A stretch of 64,000 nt of DNA from Phocoena phocoena (lineage: Eukaryota; Chordata; Mammalia; Artiodactyla; Phocoenidae), in contig NC_089230.1 of the NCBI RefSeq assembly GCF_963924675.1, positions 69,305,443-69,369,442 on the forward strand. Reading direction: 5' to 3'. Shown here piece by piece: positions 44,659 through 56,821 of this stretch. The notes beneath the pieces are model-generated. The model ran no database searches and was not told the origin of the DNA. It saw only the letters and a program-made list of their open reading frames with translations. Both the position numbers and the translations under genes were made by a program. Every line of letters starts with the position of its first letter. The first letter of the stretch is position 1.

Positions 44659-46875
44659 ATAAGGTGACCATATGTGCGTGGGTTTATCTCTGGGCTTTCT
44701 ATCCTGTTCCATTGATCTATATTTCTGTTTTTGTGCCAGTATCATAATGTCTGGTCTACTGTAGCTTTGTAGTATAGTCTGAAGTCTGGGAGCCTGATTG
44801 TTCCAGCTCCGTCTTTCTTTCTCAAGATTGCTTTGGATATTCGGGGTCTTTTGTGTTTCCATACAAATTGTAAAATTTCTTGTTCTAGTTCTGTGACAAA
44901 TGCCATTGGTAATTTGATAGGAATTGCGTTGAACCTGTAGATTGCTTTTGGTAGTATAGTCATTTTCACAGGATTGATTCTTCTAATCCAGGAGCATGGT
45001 ATATCTCTCCATCTGTTTATGTTATCTTTGATTTCTTTCATCAGTGTTTTATAGTTTTCTGAGTACAGGTCTTCTGCCTCCTTAGGTAGGTTTATTCCTA
45101 GGTATTTTATTCTTCTTGTTGCAAAGGTAAATGGGAGTATTTCCTTAATTTCTGTTTCAGATTTTTCATCATTAGTGTATAGGAATGTAAGAGATTTCTG
45201 TGCATTAATGTTGTGTCCTGCTACTTTACCAAATTCATTGATTAGCTCTAGTAGTTTTCTGGTAGCATCTTTAGGATTCTCTCTGTATAGTATCATGTCA
45301 TCTGCAAACAGTGACAGCTTTACTTCTTCTTTTCCAATTTGGATTCCTTTTATTTCCTTTTCTTCTCTGGTTGCTGTAGCTAAAACTTCCAAAACTATGT
45401 TGAATAAGAGTGGTGAGAGTGGGCAACCTTGTCTTGTTCCTGATCTTAGTGGAAATGCTTTCAGTTTTTCACCACTAAGAAAGATGTTGGCTGTGGCTTT
45501 GTCATATATGATAGCCTTTATTATGTTGAGGGGGGTTCCCTCTATGCTTACTTTCTGGAGAGTTTTTATCATAAATAGGTGCTGAATTTTGTCAAAAGCT
45601 TTTTGTGCATCTATTGAGATGATCATATGGTTTTTATCCTTTAATTTGTTAATATGGTGAATCACATTGATAGATTTGCGTATATTGAAGAATCCTTGCA
45701 TTCCTGGAATAAACCTCACTTGATCATGGTGTATGATCCTCTTAATGTGCTGTTGGATTCTGTTTGCTAGTATTTTCTTGAGGAATTTTGCATCTATGCT
45801 CATCAGTGATATTGGCCTGTAGTTTTCTTTTTTGTGACATCTTTGTCTGGTTTTGGTATCAGGGTGATGGTGGCCTCCTAGAATGAGTTTCGGGAGTGTT
45901 CCTCCCTCTGCTATATTTTGGAAGATTTTGAGAAGGATAGGCATTAGCTCTTCTCTAAATGTTTGATAGAATTCGCCTGTGAAGCCATCTGGTCCTGGGC
46001 TTTTGTTTGTTGGAAGATTTTTAATCACAGTTTCAATTTCAGTGCTTGTGATTGGTTTGTTCATATTTTCTATTTCTTCCTGATTCAGGCTTGGCAGGTT
46101 GTGCCTTTCTAAGAATTTGTCCATTTCTTCCAGGTTGTCCATTTTATTGGCATAGAGTTGCTTGTAGTAATCTCTCATGATCTTTTGTATTTCTGCAGTG
46201 TCAGTGTTACTTCTCCTTTTTCATTTCTAATTCTACTGATTTGAGTCTTCTTCCTTTTTTTCTTGATGAGTCTGGCTAGTGGTTTATTAATTTTGTTTAT
46301 CTTCTGAAAGTGCCAACTTTTAGTTTTATTGATTTTGTTAGCATTTCCTTCAATTAATTCTAACCTGATCTTTATTATTTCTTTCCTTCTGCTAACTTTG
46401 GGTTTTTTTGTTTTTCTTTCTCTAATTGCTTTAGGTGTAAGCTTAGTTTGTTTATTTGAGATTTTTCTTGTTTCTTGAGGTAGGCTTGTATTGCTATAAA
46501 CTTCCCTCTTACAACTGTTTTTGCTGCATCGCAGAGTTTTTGGGTAGTTGTGTTTTCATTGTCATTTGTTTCTAGGTATTTTTTTATTTACTCTTTGATT
46601 TCTTCAGTGATCTCTTGGTTATTTAGTAGTGTATTGTTTAGCCTCCATGTGTTTGTATTTTTTACAGATGTTTTTCTGTAATTGATATCTAGTCTTATAG
46701 CACTGTTGTTGGAAAAGATACTTGATAACGATTTCAATTTTCTTAAATTTATCAAGGTTTGATTTGTGACCCAAGGTATGATCTATCCTGGAGATGTCCC
46801 ATGAGCACTTGAGAAGAAAGTGTATTCTGTTCTTTTTGGATGGAATGTCCTATAAATATCAATTATGTCCATCTT

Positions 46876-47088
46876 TTTTTTTTTTTTTTTTTTTTGCGGT
46901 ACGCGGGCCTCTCACTGTTGTGGCCTCTCCCGTTGCGCAGCACAGGCTCCGACGCGCAGGCTCAGCGGCCATGGCTCACGGGCCCAGCCACTCCGTGGCA
47001 CGTGGGATCCTCCCGGACCAGGGCACGAACCCGCGTCCCCTGCATCGGCAGGCGGACTCTCAACCACTGCGCCACCAGGGAAGCCCAA
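46876..47088 (-). mobile_element. CHR-2 SINE, short type, inside L1 ORF2
   Basis: Long T-tract (about 22), then 'gcggtacgcgggcctctcac' and the reverse-complemented head ending CCACCAGGGAAGCC. Flanked by GTCCATCTT at 46867-46875 and 47089-47097. It interrupts the endonuclease-coding part of the L1 and is younger than it. Both SINEs in this L1 are the short type. Confidence 0.95.
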
Positions 47089-47753
47089 GTCCATCTTGTT
47101 TAATGTATCATTTAAAGCTTGTGTTTCCTTATTTACTTTCATTTTGGATGATCTGTCTATTGGTGAAAGTGGGGTGTTAAAGTTCACTACTATTATTGTG
47201 TTACTGTCAATTTCCCCTTTTATGGCTGTCAGCATTTGCCTTATGCATTGATGTGCTCCTATGTTGGGTTCATAAATATTTACCATTGTTATACCTTCTT
47301 CTTGGATTGATCCCTTGATCATTATGTAGTGTCCTTGTTTGTCTCTTGTAATAGTCTTTATTTTAAAGTCTATTTGGTCTGATATGAGCATTGTTACTCC
47401 AGCTTCCTTTTGATTTCCATTTGCATGGAATATCTTTTTCCATCCCCTCATTTTCAGTCTGTATGTGTCCCTAGGTCTGAAGTGGGTCTCTTGTAGACAG
47501 CATATATATGGGTCTTGTTTTTGTATCCATTCAGCCAGTCTATCTCTTTTGGTTGGAGCATTTAATTCATTTACATTTAAGGTAGTTATCAATATGTATG
47601 CTCCTATTACTATTTTCTTAATTGTTTTGGGTTTGTTATTGTAGGCCTTTTCCTTCTCTTGTGTTTGCTGCCTAGAGAAGTTCCTTTAGCATTTGTTGTA
47701 AAGCTGGTTTGGTGGTGTTGAATTCTCTTAGCTTTTGCTTATCTGTAAAGGTT

Positions 47754-48645
47754 TTAATTCTCTGTCAAATCTGAATGAGATCCTTGCTGGGCTGAGTAAT
47801 CTTGGTTGTAGGTTTTCCCTTTCATCACTTTAAATATCTCCTGCCACTCCCTTAGGGCTTGCAGAGTTTCTGCTGAAAAATCAGTTGTTAACCTTATGGG
47901 AATTCCCTTGTATATTATTTGTTGCTTTTCCCTTGCTGCTTTTAATAGTTTTTCTTCGTATTTAATTTTTGATAGTTTGATTAATATTTGTCTTGGCATG
48001 TTTCTCCTTGGATTTACCCTGTATGGGACTCTCTGCACTTCCTGGAATTGACTGACTATTTCCTTTCTGGTATTAAGGGAGTTTTCAAGTATAATCTCTT
48101 CAAATATTTTCTCAGTTCCTTTCTTTTTCTCTTCTTCTTCTGGGACCCCTATAATTTGAATGTTGGTGTGTTTAATGTTGTCCCAGTGGTCTCTGAGACT
48201 ATCCTCAATTATTTTCATTCTTTTTTCTTTATTCTGCTCTGCGGTAGTTACTTCCACTATTTTATCTTGCAGGTCACTTATCCATGCTTCTGCCTCAGTT
48301 ATTCTGCTATTGATTCCTTCTAGAGAATTTTTAATTTCATTTATTGTGTTGTTCATCACTGTTTGCTCTTTAGTTGTTCTAGATCCTTGTTAAATGTTCC
48401 TTGTATTTTCTCCTTCTGTTTCCGAGATTTTGGATCATCTTTACTATCATTACTCTGAATTCTTTTTCAGGTAGGTTGCCTATTTCATCCTTATTTTTGG
48501 TCTTGTAGGTTTTTAACTTGTTCCTTCGTCTTCTTCCAACCTGTCTTACTGTTTGTTTGGCTTGAGAGGTCCAGTACTGGAGTTTGCAGGCAGTTGGATA
48601 GAGCTGGGTCTTGGTGCTGAGATGAAGATCTCTGGGAGGTGTCAC
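47754..48645 (-). pseudogene. L1 ORF1, frameshifted
   Basis: ORF1p is the RNA-binding trimer of L1. The N-terminal part (within 48645-48379) reads KEFRVMIVKMIQNL. The second piece (48359-47754, 201 residues) begins INEIKNSLEGINSRI (coiled coil end), passes through NIQIIGVPE and RNMPRQILIKL (RRM region) and ends near SAETLQALREWQEIFKVM (C-terminal domain). A frameshift or stop at about 48360-48380 separates them, so no full protein is possible. Confidence 0.9.
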
Positions 48646-49040
48646 TCCAATTGATATTCCTTGGGGTCTGAGGTTCTCTGTTAGTCCAGCGGTTGGGAAT
48701 CAGAGCTCCCACCACAGGAGCTCGTGCCTGACCTCTGTCCTGGCAACCAAAATCCCACAAGCTTCATGGCTTGGTTAAAAAAAGAAAGAAAAAAAAGAAA
48801 AAGAAAAAGAAAGAAAGAAAAAAAGGAGCAGTACTATATCAAAGAATAAAAAACAAAATAGAATTAGAAAGATAAAAATTATATTAGGAAAAATAAAACT
48901 ATAATTGAAACAACCACTTGCTGGGCGTTCCTCCCATCCCCTTAGGTGTCTGTGGTCCCCCTCCTGTGACTGGTAGGTGCCCTAGTTGTGAGGAGACGCG
49001 AGTTCTGCATCCTCCTAGTATGCCATCTTGACTCTGCCCT
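48646..49040 (-). promoter_or_regulatory. Short L1 5' UTR
   Basis: About 400 bp from the element start to the ORF1 remnant. The minus strand carries AAGATGGC at 49022-49029, a YY1-type site 11 bases from the start, and an A-rich purine tract (plus strand 48777-48825). Promoter activity is inferred from L1 biology. Confidence 0.55.
48777..48825. repeat. A-rich (AAAGA)n tract
   Basis: Purine-only run of AAAGA and AAAAAG words inside the short L1 5' UTR. Confidence 0.85.
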
Positions 49041-49560
49041 GGTTAGACTTAAATGCAACAGAGGGTTTCATCCAGCAGCCCAAGATGTCACCAAGCTACA
49101 CGTGAGCTTCTATGTCTTAGTCTCCATCAATCGCACTTCTTCCTGCTCCCATTTCTTCCTGCTGCTCAGAGAGCACATAGCCCTCTTTGTCTTTTTGAAG
49201 AACGATTTTGAGATCCCTCCAGCTCCTTCTTGACTTTCTAAGCAAATCTGATCCTTGGAAACAGAGAATACCTAGAAAGGACCTTTTTCATTATCTTCCT
49301 AGCTTCTGGGTCCACAACAAATTTATTATTTATACCCATTGAAAAAATATGGCATATTTTTTATTGCAATAAGAGCTTCCAAACTCTTTTTATTATTTTA
49401 TTAATAAAGTCTACCACACTTCTATGGTTAGACTTAGAGCTCGGCTCTCTGAAAACCAAAGCTAAGGATAAAGATACTATCAGTAAGAAATCCAGAGTCA
49501 GTTTTAAGTAACACAACAGGGAATAACCCAAGCTTATGAATAAGCCACATTCACCCAAAC
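49041..49560. other. No recognised feature
   Basis: Unique-looking flank of the L1. Confidence 0.3.
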
Positions 49561-50110
49561 TTAGCCTAGAGCCTCCTTCGTCTTCCTTGGTCTAGAGTGC
49601 AAAATGGAATTTAGACTGCCTCCTTAGACCTGGCAGGAAAAACTGAAATCTTGAGCCTCATGAGTCGTCTGTAAGGTGTGCAGAACTTAGATCCCATGAA
49701 AGTTAAAGCTCCTGCCTATCAACCCAGCTGAAAAATACTGTTGATGCAGTACATGCTGATTGTTTAACCAACACATGAAGGATCTAATCCCATCCCAGCC
49801 TTCTTGTAATAGCAAGCCAAACTGAAGCAGGCCAAACTTTAAAACCTAAACTCACTTGCCCTGGCCACACAAGTTAAAAGCCCATCTCACCAACCCCCAA
49901 CTCCATCCACAATGGTAGTAACTAGCAGCATTGCACAATACAGACACCTGCAGATGCCAAACTTGACACAATAAAAACATGGCCTGACCCATTCCAAAGT
50001 CTCAATCTCTGTGAGTGTTACTTTTCTCCCCAAGTTCAACTCCTTGTTTATTTCTCAAGATCCTCAGCCCATGTACCAGATGTTGGGATCTGGGGAGGGT
50101 CACTTAAGGA
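49561..50110 (+). other. Possible LTR-like sequence
   Basis: Has an AATAAA at about 49971 followed by 'cctgacccattcc', then 'gtgagtgttacttttctcc' and a later end near 'cagatgttgggatctgggg'. This is compatible with R-U5 of a solo LTR but there is no second copy, no clear ends and no internal sequence. Weak. Confidence 0.2.
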
Positions 50111-50764
50111 CACCTCTGTTCACCATCTCCCTACAAAGGTTGAGCCTGCCCCCTGAAATTTAGATAGCTTAGAGGAGCAGAGCAGAATGTGTGTGTTCTG
50201 TAGCTGGACACATCGCCACAAGAAAGGGCAGAGGAAAGGACTGAGCTGGGGGTCACAGTCAGATTCTACCCTCAAACTCTAGAATCGGAAAATTCAAATC
50301 TCTTGCCCTGGGTAGGGCAGAGTAAGGGATGTTAAGGAAAATATCTCTCTTTGTGGAAACTAAAAGTGGGTAATAAGTACTCTTCCAACTTTGATCATGA
50401 ATTTAATATAGGACCCAACCTGAACTATTTAGTGTTGTTTTCCTAGGAAGAGAGAAAGCAGAGAGTTGGCTTCATACAAGATTTTGACTTTCTTAGGAAC
50501 CATGAATCCAGGGAGAGGTTGGTTTCAGCTGCCATATTTTAGTTATGAGAGCTATGTGATAGAAAAATAAATACAGGTTGACGGTCATATTACCAAAACA
50601 ATATAAAAGTGATGCTCAAGGGTGACTTAACAACAGCAAAACCATGTGAAATTTGGGATGCTGTGAAATGAATAGCAGTTAATGATTATTTCCACTGTTA
50701 TGAATTATTTATGACATTTGAAATAATAAAAATTTAATGATTGTAATAATGTAATAAACAGAAT
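50111..50764. other. No recognised feature
   Basis: AT-rich sequence with no feature I can name. Confidence 0.3.
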
Positions 50765-50812
50765 TTAAAGATAATTCTTATAATATTAAAGATAATTCTT
50801 ATAATATTAAAT
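50765..50812. repeat. Short AT-rich tandem repeat
   Basis: AAAGATAATTCTTATAATATT occurs twice in tandem, followed by a partial third copy (AATATAATTCAATAATATT). Confidence 0.85.
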
Positions 50813-50829
50813 ATAATTCAATAATATTG

Positions 50830-51820
50830 AACTTGGAATTTATTTTATATTAATAAATCAATGAGTAAACAGATTAGAGTAGACGGGAGTCTGCATTTAT
50901 GAGTGTATTGATGGAAATTTTCTGCTAAAGAATTTAAACAGGATTGTTTTTCTAAGGACATTTCCTCATAGAAAGGTTTTTGTAGGTTACCAAATATCCT
51001 GAGAACTACAAAACATTGCTTGACACAGATACCTGGCCAAAAGAACATCAACTGATAACCTCAAGAGATTCTAGCAAAACTAAGATAGATGTAAAACAGC
51101 AACAGAGAAAACAGATCTTCAAGTCACTTTAGTCCTGCATAAACAGAACCCACACGGGCATTCCACCAAAACCACAAGTGTCTCTCATTCTCTTCTTACT
51201 AAGTCTGGTCCCTCAGGTAAGGTCTCTAGCCAGTGCTAACTCTGGTGACTCACAACTAAACCATGTACCTGTCTGTAGTTGGTGATGAGATTTTGTGACA
51301 ATTCTATTAAAAGCAGGAATTTCCCATCACACTGCAAAACACTATATTTAATTTGACAGAATGTCTTCTTGACAAGGCAGCTGTCACTGATTTTTGAGCT
51401 ATCCTTCTAGAATACTTACTAGAACAATAAAAGGAAGGAAGAAATACTTCTTATCTGGGCATCACATTTTCTCCAGTGGAGACTTTCTTACTAGATAGCA
51501 TAGAAACATCCTTGTAATTAAAAAGTTTGAGAAGTTAAAATATGTGTTGGCCATGAGAAGGGGCTGTTATGGACATCAGGGGCATCAGGACGCAGTTTAC
51601 GATGCTAAATTGTGTAGCTGTGTGCTGCCCTGGTTTAAGTGCAGGTTAGGATTAAGCCAATTAGTTTTTCCAACAAAAAGTAATTTTCCAAGCCCTATGT
51701 TTACCTTGCCCATTCCCTTGTTATTTAATCTTACAGAAAACCTAATAAGAATGTACTTTGAAGGGTAAAGGAAGAAAACCAAACATTCCTTTTGGTACTT
51801 ACCTAAAAACATATTTATTT
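50830..51820. other. No recognised feature
   Basis: AT-rich, unique-looking sequence; open frames lack domains. Confidence 0.3.
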
Positions 51821-51821
51821 A

Positions 51822-51901
51822 TGTATGTATATATATATAATATATATATTTCTATAAATTTATATTTATATATTTACATATATATATATATATATATATA
51901 T
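51822..51901. repeat. (TA)n-rich low-complexity tract
   Basis: Imperfect TATATA/TATTTATA run of about 80 bp ending in a pure (TA) stretch at 51881-51901. Confidence 0.92.
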
Positions 51902-54650
51902 GCATTTCCTCAGCAAACATTCTATCAAGTTATCAATATTCTTCCTTCCAAATTCTCAATGTCCTCCCTTGTGTCTTTTTCTACAGGTAATAAGTCCACC
52001 CAGGAAAAGAGTCACCTCTTTTCAAATAAGAACAAAAATAAGAACTTAAAAAGGTGAGAAGCTTGGGGGATGGATGAAAACGGCCTTCCTTTCTATTCAT
52101 TTAATGGCCCAAATCTGCACATCAGAACACTCTCCTTTCCCAGCACAGAAGCAGTCTCTTTAAAAATAATGTCAATTGAGACAAGTATATTATAAAACAA
52201 AGAAAAAAAGAGAAGGAAAACAAAACAAAACACCGCTTCACTGCTTTCCTTACCCGAAAATATCTCCCTCCCGTTCACCTTTCTATTTTGGGGCAAATCA
52301 AGCATCTGCTTTACTGGGTCTTCACTAGCAGTAAACTGACAACTGAAGATTTTCTGCTGCCCAGCAAGCCTTCACATGGAGTGACGGGCGCTCCTCGACT
52401 GCCCATCCCTCCCCACGCCCTCTCTTACCACCAGGCTGAGTGTCCTTTCCATCTTCCCCATTCCCAGCGCTCCCAGCTTTGGCTGCCAGGCCCAGAGGAT
52501 AACATACAGCCCAGGGGCTCTAGGGGCTCCCTGGGGAGTTCAGGCTTAGCTCCTAGCTAATCTCCAGTCCTGCCAGATCTCTCAGAGTAGCTACAAAATG
52601 GATTAAATACTTTCGAGGTCTCGTCTGGAAGTCTATCCACCAGTTATAGCCTTCCTTTCCTAAAAGAAACAGGAGGTATGCCCTTGAATTCTCAGAGATT
52701 TTTCCACCCTCACCCTGGATGCACGTATCTTACAAGCCATAGGACATTCTTCTTGAGGTCTGCTATTGATCTGCCCAGATCCCTCCTGTCAAATATTCCC
52801 CATTGGTCAAAGTTTTCACAATGAGGAATTAACTTTCCCCTACTTAGGAGTTTGCAACATCCATCCCTTTCTCTTTGTTCTTCTCTCACAAAGTTAGATC
52901 CCACTCTCTGAAGTAGGGTTAAATACGAGTTTGGAGGTGGCCAGATCTGTAGCTACCAAACAGGTGTCAGAGAATTTGTGTATTTATGCTGGTGAAAATA
53001 TTATATCTAGAGTAGAAAATATAATTCAAGCCACCAGTTAAGTAAACTTGGAATAATTCATTGCCAATCCCATATCTTCTGCACAGGTCAAACAAGTGGA
53101 TAAAATGAAAATGTGATGGCATTCACCACCCTCTGCCTTCCTCCAATGTCTTTGCAATTCTGATACAGGATGGTGGAGAGAGGAGACTTTCATTCCACTC
53201 TTGCTACCACAGTATCCTAAACTCCACCCTTTAAGGAGCTAAGATAGGAGCATAATTATTTACTGTACACCCAGGAACTGGAGAAATAACCACAGGATGG
53301 TTTGATGGATCCATTCAGTCTACTTTAGGATGCATCTCACCTTACAGATGAGAAAACTGAGTGAAGTAACTACGTGCAAAGTGCCGCCCAGGACAGTGCT
53401 ATTAAAAACCACCCCAAAGTGATTTCTGTAATGGAAACTAGCCATTCTGTCAGAGTAGCTATGGACTCTGTTGTTTCTGTTTCAAAGTCTTTGTCCTGTC
53501 CCTAATAAATACATTCTCTTCACAGCTGGCACTCGTAGAAACAAGAATAGTTCAGAACAGAATATCCCTATCGTTTATGATGTACTTGAAAAACAATTTC
53601 ACATTGTCACTAAAGTCACCTGTGATTTGTTTAGACTGCATCATTTTAGCGCTTCTGAAGTTCATGCATTCTTATTTGTCACTTCTCCGCTCCAACACAT
53701 AGTCATTCCAGTCATCATGGGGGCAACTGAATGTGATCTACCTTCTCCCATGATCTAGGTACAACTAATACATCATCAGACTTTGGAAGTCTTGAGTGTG
53801 ATGGCGTATGCCAAAGCTTAGATTAAGCCTGTTCCTAGAGCTGAATGCCATCTTAAGCTTGTGAGAAGGCAACATATTCTGTTCTTTATCTTGGTGTGCT
53901 TTAGGCATTTTGCAGAGCCCTTTTCTTTTATGGGCCCGAGTCATCTTTACAACTTCCATCAAATGTTATTACTATCTGTCCGCAGATTTCTGGATCCATA
54001 TCAAATTTTCACCCCAGTAAATCCGTCCTAACAAAATGGATGAGAGGCTGAAAAGGCAAGAGCCACAGCCAACCCCCCAAATTCATGTCTTGAGCAAAAC
54101 ACAGTTCCTGAGGCTTAACAGAGATGTCACAATGATTCAGTCTCTTGCTCCTTGCCTGGAGCTGCCCAGCTCCCAACCAAGCCCTGCCACCATGTGACCC
54201 TGACTTTGTCTCTTCTCTGACCTAGAAGTTGGAGAATTTAGCTCAGTCTTTATTAAAGCCATACTCACCAGCTCCTTATATCCCAGGAATAACGAGTTTC
54301 TGACGATGCCAGGGATCAAGTTTGTTATTTTTTGTCTATTTTGTTATCTTAGTTGTTCTCAAAATAGCTTTACTCACTTTACAACCCTTTAAGTACCTTT
54401 AAGTGTCCCATGTACATAAAGGATAGCAGTAGAAATATGAAGTGGAAAAATATCAGAGTCAAGATTAGTAATGAGGCATAGTTCCCAGCAGTTATAAACT
54501 TCAGGACAAACAGAAACATCAATGTCTGGTTCCACAGTCTTGTGATGAACCATTTGAATTTTTGGCACTTTTGTTTTATGCCTTATGCTATCTCTCGCTG
54601 TTACTCCCTCTACAATCCTCCTGCCAATGGAAGAAGTTCTAAGAGTTACC
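51902..54650. other. Mostly unrecognised; weak MIR trace
   Basis: MIR-like antisense 'cttacagatgagaaaactgag' at about 53343-53363. Otherwise no repeat or coding evidence; frames of 60-95 residues have no domain. Confidence 0.35.
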
Positions 54651-54655
54651 CTCGG

Positions 54656-54803
54656 CCAGGCTTCTCAAACTTTAACGTGTGTATAACTGACCTGGGGACC
54701 TTGTTAGAAAGTAGAGTCCCACTCAGTAATGCCGGTGGGACCCAAGATGCTGCACAAGGTGCCAGGCGATGCTGATGCTGCCGGTCCGCAGACCTCAGGT
54801 CAC
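54656..54803 (+). mobile_element. MER5A-like hAT MITE
   Basis: 'gcttctcaaactttaacgtg' at the left, a 'tgacctggggaccttgttag' block and 'ggcgatgctgatgctgccgg' near the right end match the MER5A pattern. Non-coding. Confidence 0.75.
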
Positions 54804-55165
54804 CCCTTGAACAGCGAGGCAGATGACAAGCTGCTGGGGAGAGGGAAGAAGCCTTACCACTGCTGCACCCACTTCCCCGATCACCCCTGACCCCAGGCCC
54901 CCATACCAACACATCACTCAGTTAGTATTTGTTAACCCAACAATCAAGAACAGGCACTGCTCATCACCCTCTCCTGTCATGATCACGTCCCATTCCCAAG
55001 CCCCATGACCATGTTGCTTATTGGGTCTGTGCAGCAGGACATCAAGTCCTCCCGATTTGGCCTCCTGTATCTCTCTCACATGTGCTCCCTCCTTTGCCTC
55101 TATATGACTGATCTAAGTTTCTCTAGCCTGTCTTCCCTCTAATCCATCCTTTCTATTTTCCATCA

Positions 55166-55207
55166 CATCTTATGGAAAAACCCGAACGAACTTTTTGGCC
55201 AACTCAA
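55166..55207 (+). mobile_element. Half of a mariner-type MITE
   Basis: ATCTTATGGAAAAACCCGAA, CGAACTTTTTGGCCAACTCA and A form the right inverted repeat of the same MITE family seen at 22588 and 28507. TA follows at 55208-55209. The left half is missing or unrecognisable. Confidence 0.8.
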
Positions 55208-55683
55208 TATTTCTGCCAGAATGATCGTCCAAAAACAGAGTTCTCGTTGCCTTGAGAAAAAGATCGAATCCCCCAGCCTGATAGAATACAAGCCCCCTTC
55301 ACCTTCTGGCTGATGTTCAAACTGCCAGGCTAATATCACACCTCTTCCACATGTAAATCCTGGGCGCCTGCCATGCAAAGGAGGGCCAGGCTCCCAGAAG
55401 AGACCATGTTCTTTCACCTCCCTGCCTTGAACATGCCTTAATCTCTCTCTAGAAGATTCTTCTCCTCGCTTATCCCTTCTCTTTAGGTGAAACTCTTCCC
55501 ACAAAACCCAGTTCAAATGTCATCTGCTCTCTGAGGCTTTTCTGAATTCCCTTCTCTCAGGCAGCCTTCTGTATGCCTGACCCCTTTATGTTCTCCAAGC
55601 ACACATTTTGCAATGTTTCCTTAGATTCCTTTACCTAGCTCTCTCTCTCACTAAAACTGAGGGTTCCTTGAGACAAACTGTGT

Positions 55684-55931
55684 CCTTTTTTTTTATTGAA
55701 GTGTAGTTGATTTACAATGTTGCATTAGTTTCAGGGGTACAACACAGTGATTTGATATTTTTATAGATTATACTCCATTTAAAGTTATTATAAAATATTG
55801 GCTATATTCCTTGTGCTGTATGTTACATCCTTGTATCTTATCTATTTTAAACCTAGTAGTTTTTGTCTCTTAATTCCCTTTCCCTATCTTGCCCATCCCC
55901 CTGCCCCTCTCCCCACTGGTAACCACTAGTT
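55684..55931 (-). mobile_element. L1 3' fragment, antisense
   Basis: Poly-T start, 'attgaagtgtagttgatttac' and the C-rich block at 55896-55919, ending with 'ggtaaccactagtt'. It is flanked by an imperfect repeat (AAACTGTGTCCTT near 55675, AAACGGTATCTTA near 55933), consistent with insertion into the L2 tail. Confidence 0.8.
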
Positions 55932-56038
55932 AAACGGTATCTTATTCGTCTTCCAGCTCCTGCCTCCACTAATGTGCAGAACAGTGCCTGATACCTAAGG
56001 GCTGCTCAGTAAAGTTTTGCCGCATAAATAAATGGGGA

Positions 56039-56804
56039 GTAACACAGCTGTAGAAATACATTCCAACGACTTGCATGCCTGGGTGCTCACGGCCCCAGAG
56101 AAACCTGCTTCCCCACCACAGATTTCTCTCACAGCACTTTGCCTGACATCCAGTATGAGAAGTCCTCCAGTACCTGGAAGGGGAAGAAGTATAAAGAGTA
56201 GATGGCGCCCCAAAAGCCCCAGTCTTGGCCTGAATATTTGGGCCTTGCCTATAAATGTCAGAGAGGAGCAATTTTAAAGATGTCATGCCAAAATTTCTTT
56301 CAGGAGATTAAATCTGGTAATAAACAAGCAGACAAATTTAAAGCTTAAAGGGTAAAGATCTCTTTTGTTTTTGTTCTTTTTTTTTTTTTTGTCTTGGCTA
56401 AGCACGATGTTTGAAATACTCACATGGAACGTGGGAGACATTTCACAGGACTTATTTACGACTAACGGGTATGCGCTTCTCTGGGAAAGGCACGATGAAT
56501 ATGGCGCGGGCTCAGTGCCTCTGAAACCTTCACTTATTAGTTGGGGATCAACTCCCAACCTCCTGATGGAGCGTCCTCCTATCTTCAGACTCAGAGATTG
56601 GACTGCGTGCAGGGTACACAACCACAGCTGCTTCCTATTCACGTCCGCCATGAATTCCAAATGCCCGGTGGGATTTCTTTTCCTGCAGGACTTACACTGG
56701 GTGAAAACATTTGCCTGGACTAGTGCTGGCACTTGCCCGGCTGTTCCTACTTGCCCTCCTCCTCCCATAAGCCAAACAAAAAACACATTTTCTAAAATAG
56801 ACAG
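56039..56804. other. No recognised feature
   Basis: Long open frames on both strands (56365-57270 plus, 56915-56283 minus) run into a SINE and carry no domain. I judge them chance. Confidence 0.35.
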
Positions 56805-56821
56805 CATTGAAGTCATTTCTT

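Larger units (their letters stand above)
43371..47627 (-). pseudogene. L1 ORF2, broken, with SINE insertions
   Basis: Endonuclease (from about 47627) reads TLNVNELNAPTKR and LQETHF. A later block reads VVNFNTPLS where the family has GDFNTPLS, so the conserved catalytic Asp is Asn. A SINE interrupts it at 47088. The RT piece (46178-44742, 478 residues) is the longest frame in the window and keeps FADDMILY at about 45285-45308. A second SINE lies at 44450-44658. The last piece (43916-43371) holds [18 protein letters not shown] and ends [13 protein letters not shown]2p nicks DNA and primes reverse transcription; this copy cannot. Confidence 0.93.
43008..49040 (-). mobile_element. L1 with both ends, antisense, carrying two SINEs
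   Basis: On the minus strand the element starts GGGCAGAGTCAAGATGGCAT at 49039, has a short 5' UTR, ORF1, ORF2 and a 3' UTR, and ends at the T-tract near 43008. Without the two SINEs it is about 5.6 kb, close to full length. Both ORFs are broken. Its 5' end is unlike that of the L1 at 23324 although the 3' halves are similar. I did not find a clear target-site duplication. Confidence 0.9.
55070..56038 (+). mobile_element. L2 LINE 3' region, split
   Basis: Blocks at about 55480-55682 ('ttcaaatgtcatctgctctc', 'ctgagggttccttgagacaaac') and 55932-56038 ('cagaacagtgcctgatacc' and an end near 'gcataaataaatg') are the L2 tail. A younger antisense L1 fragment lies between them. Its left limit is uncertain, and a half mariner MITE sits within the left part. 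Confidence 0.6.

Noticed and set aside
45175..45585. 136-residue open frame on the plus strand
   Set aside because: It is the reverse of the L1 reverse transcriptase frame. Similar shadows exist at 26108-26452 for the other L1.
43008..49040. Active L1
   Set aside because: Two SINEs interrupt ORF2, ORF1 is frameshifted, and the endonuclease has a changed catalytic residue.
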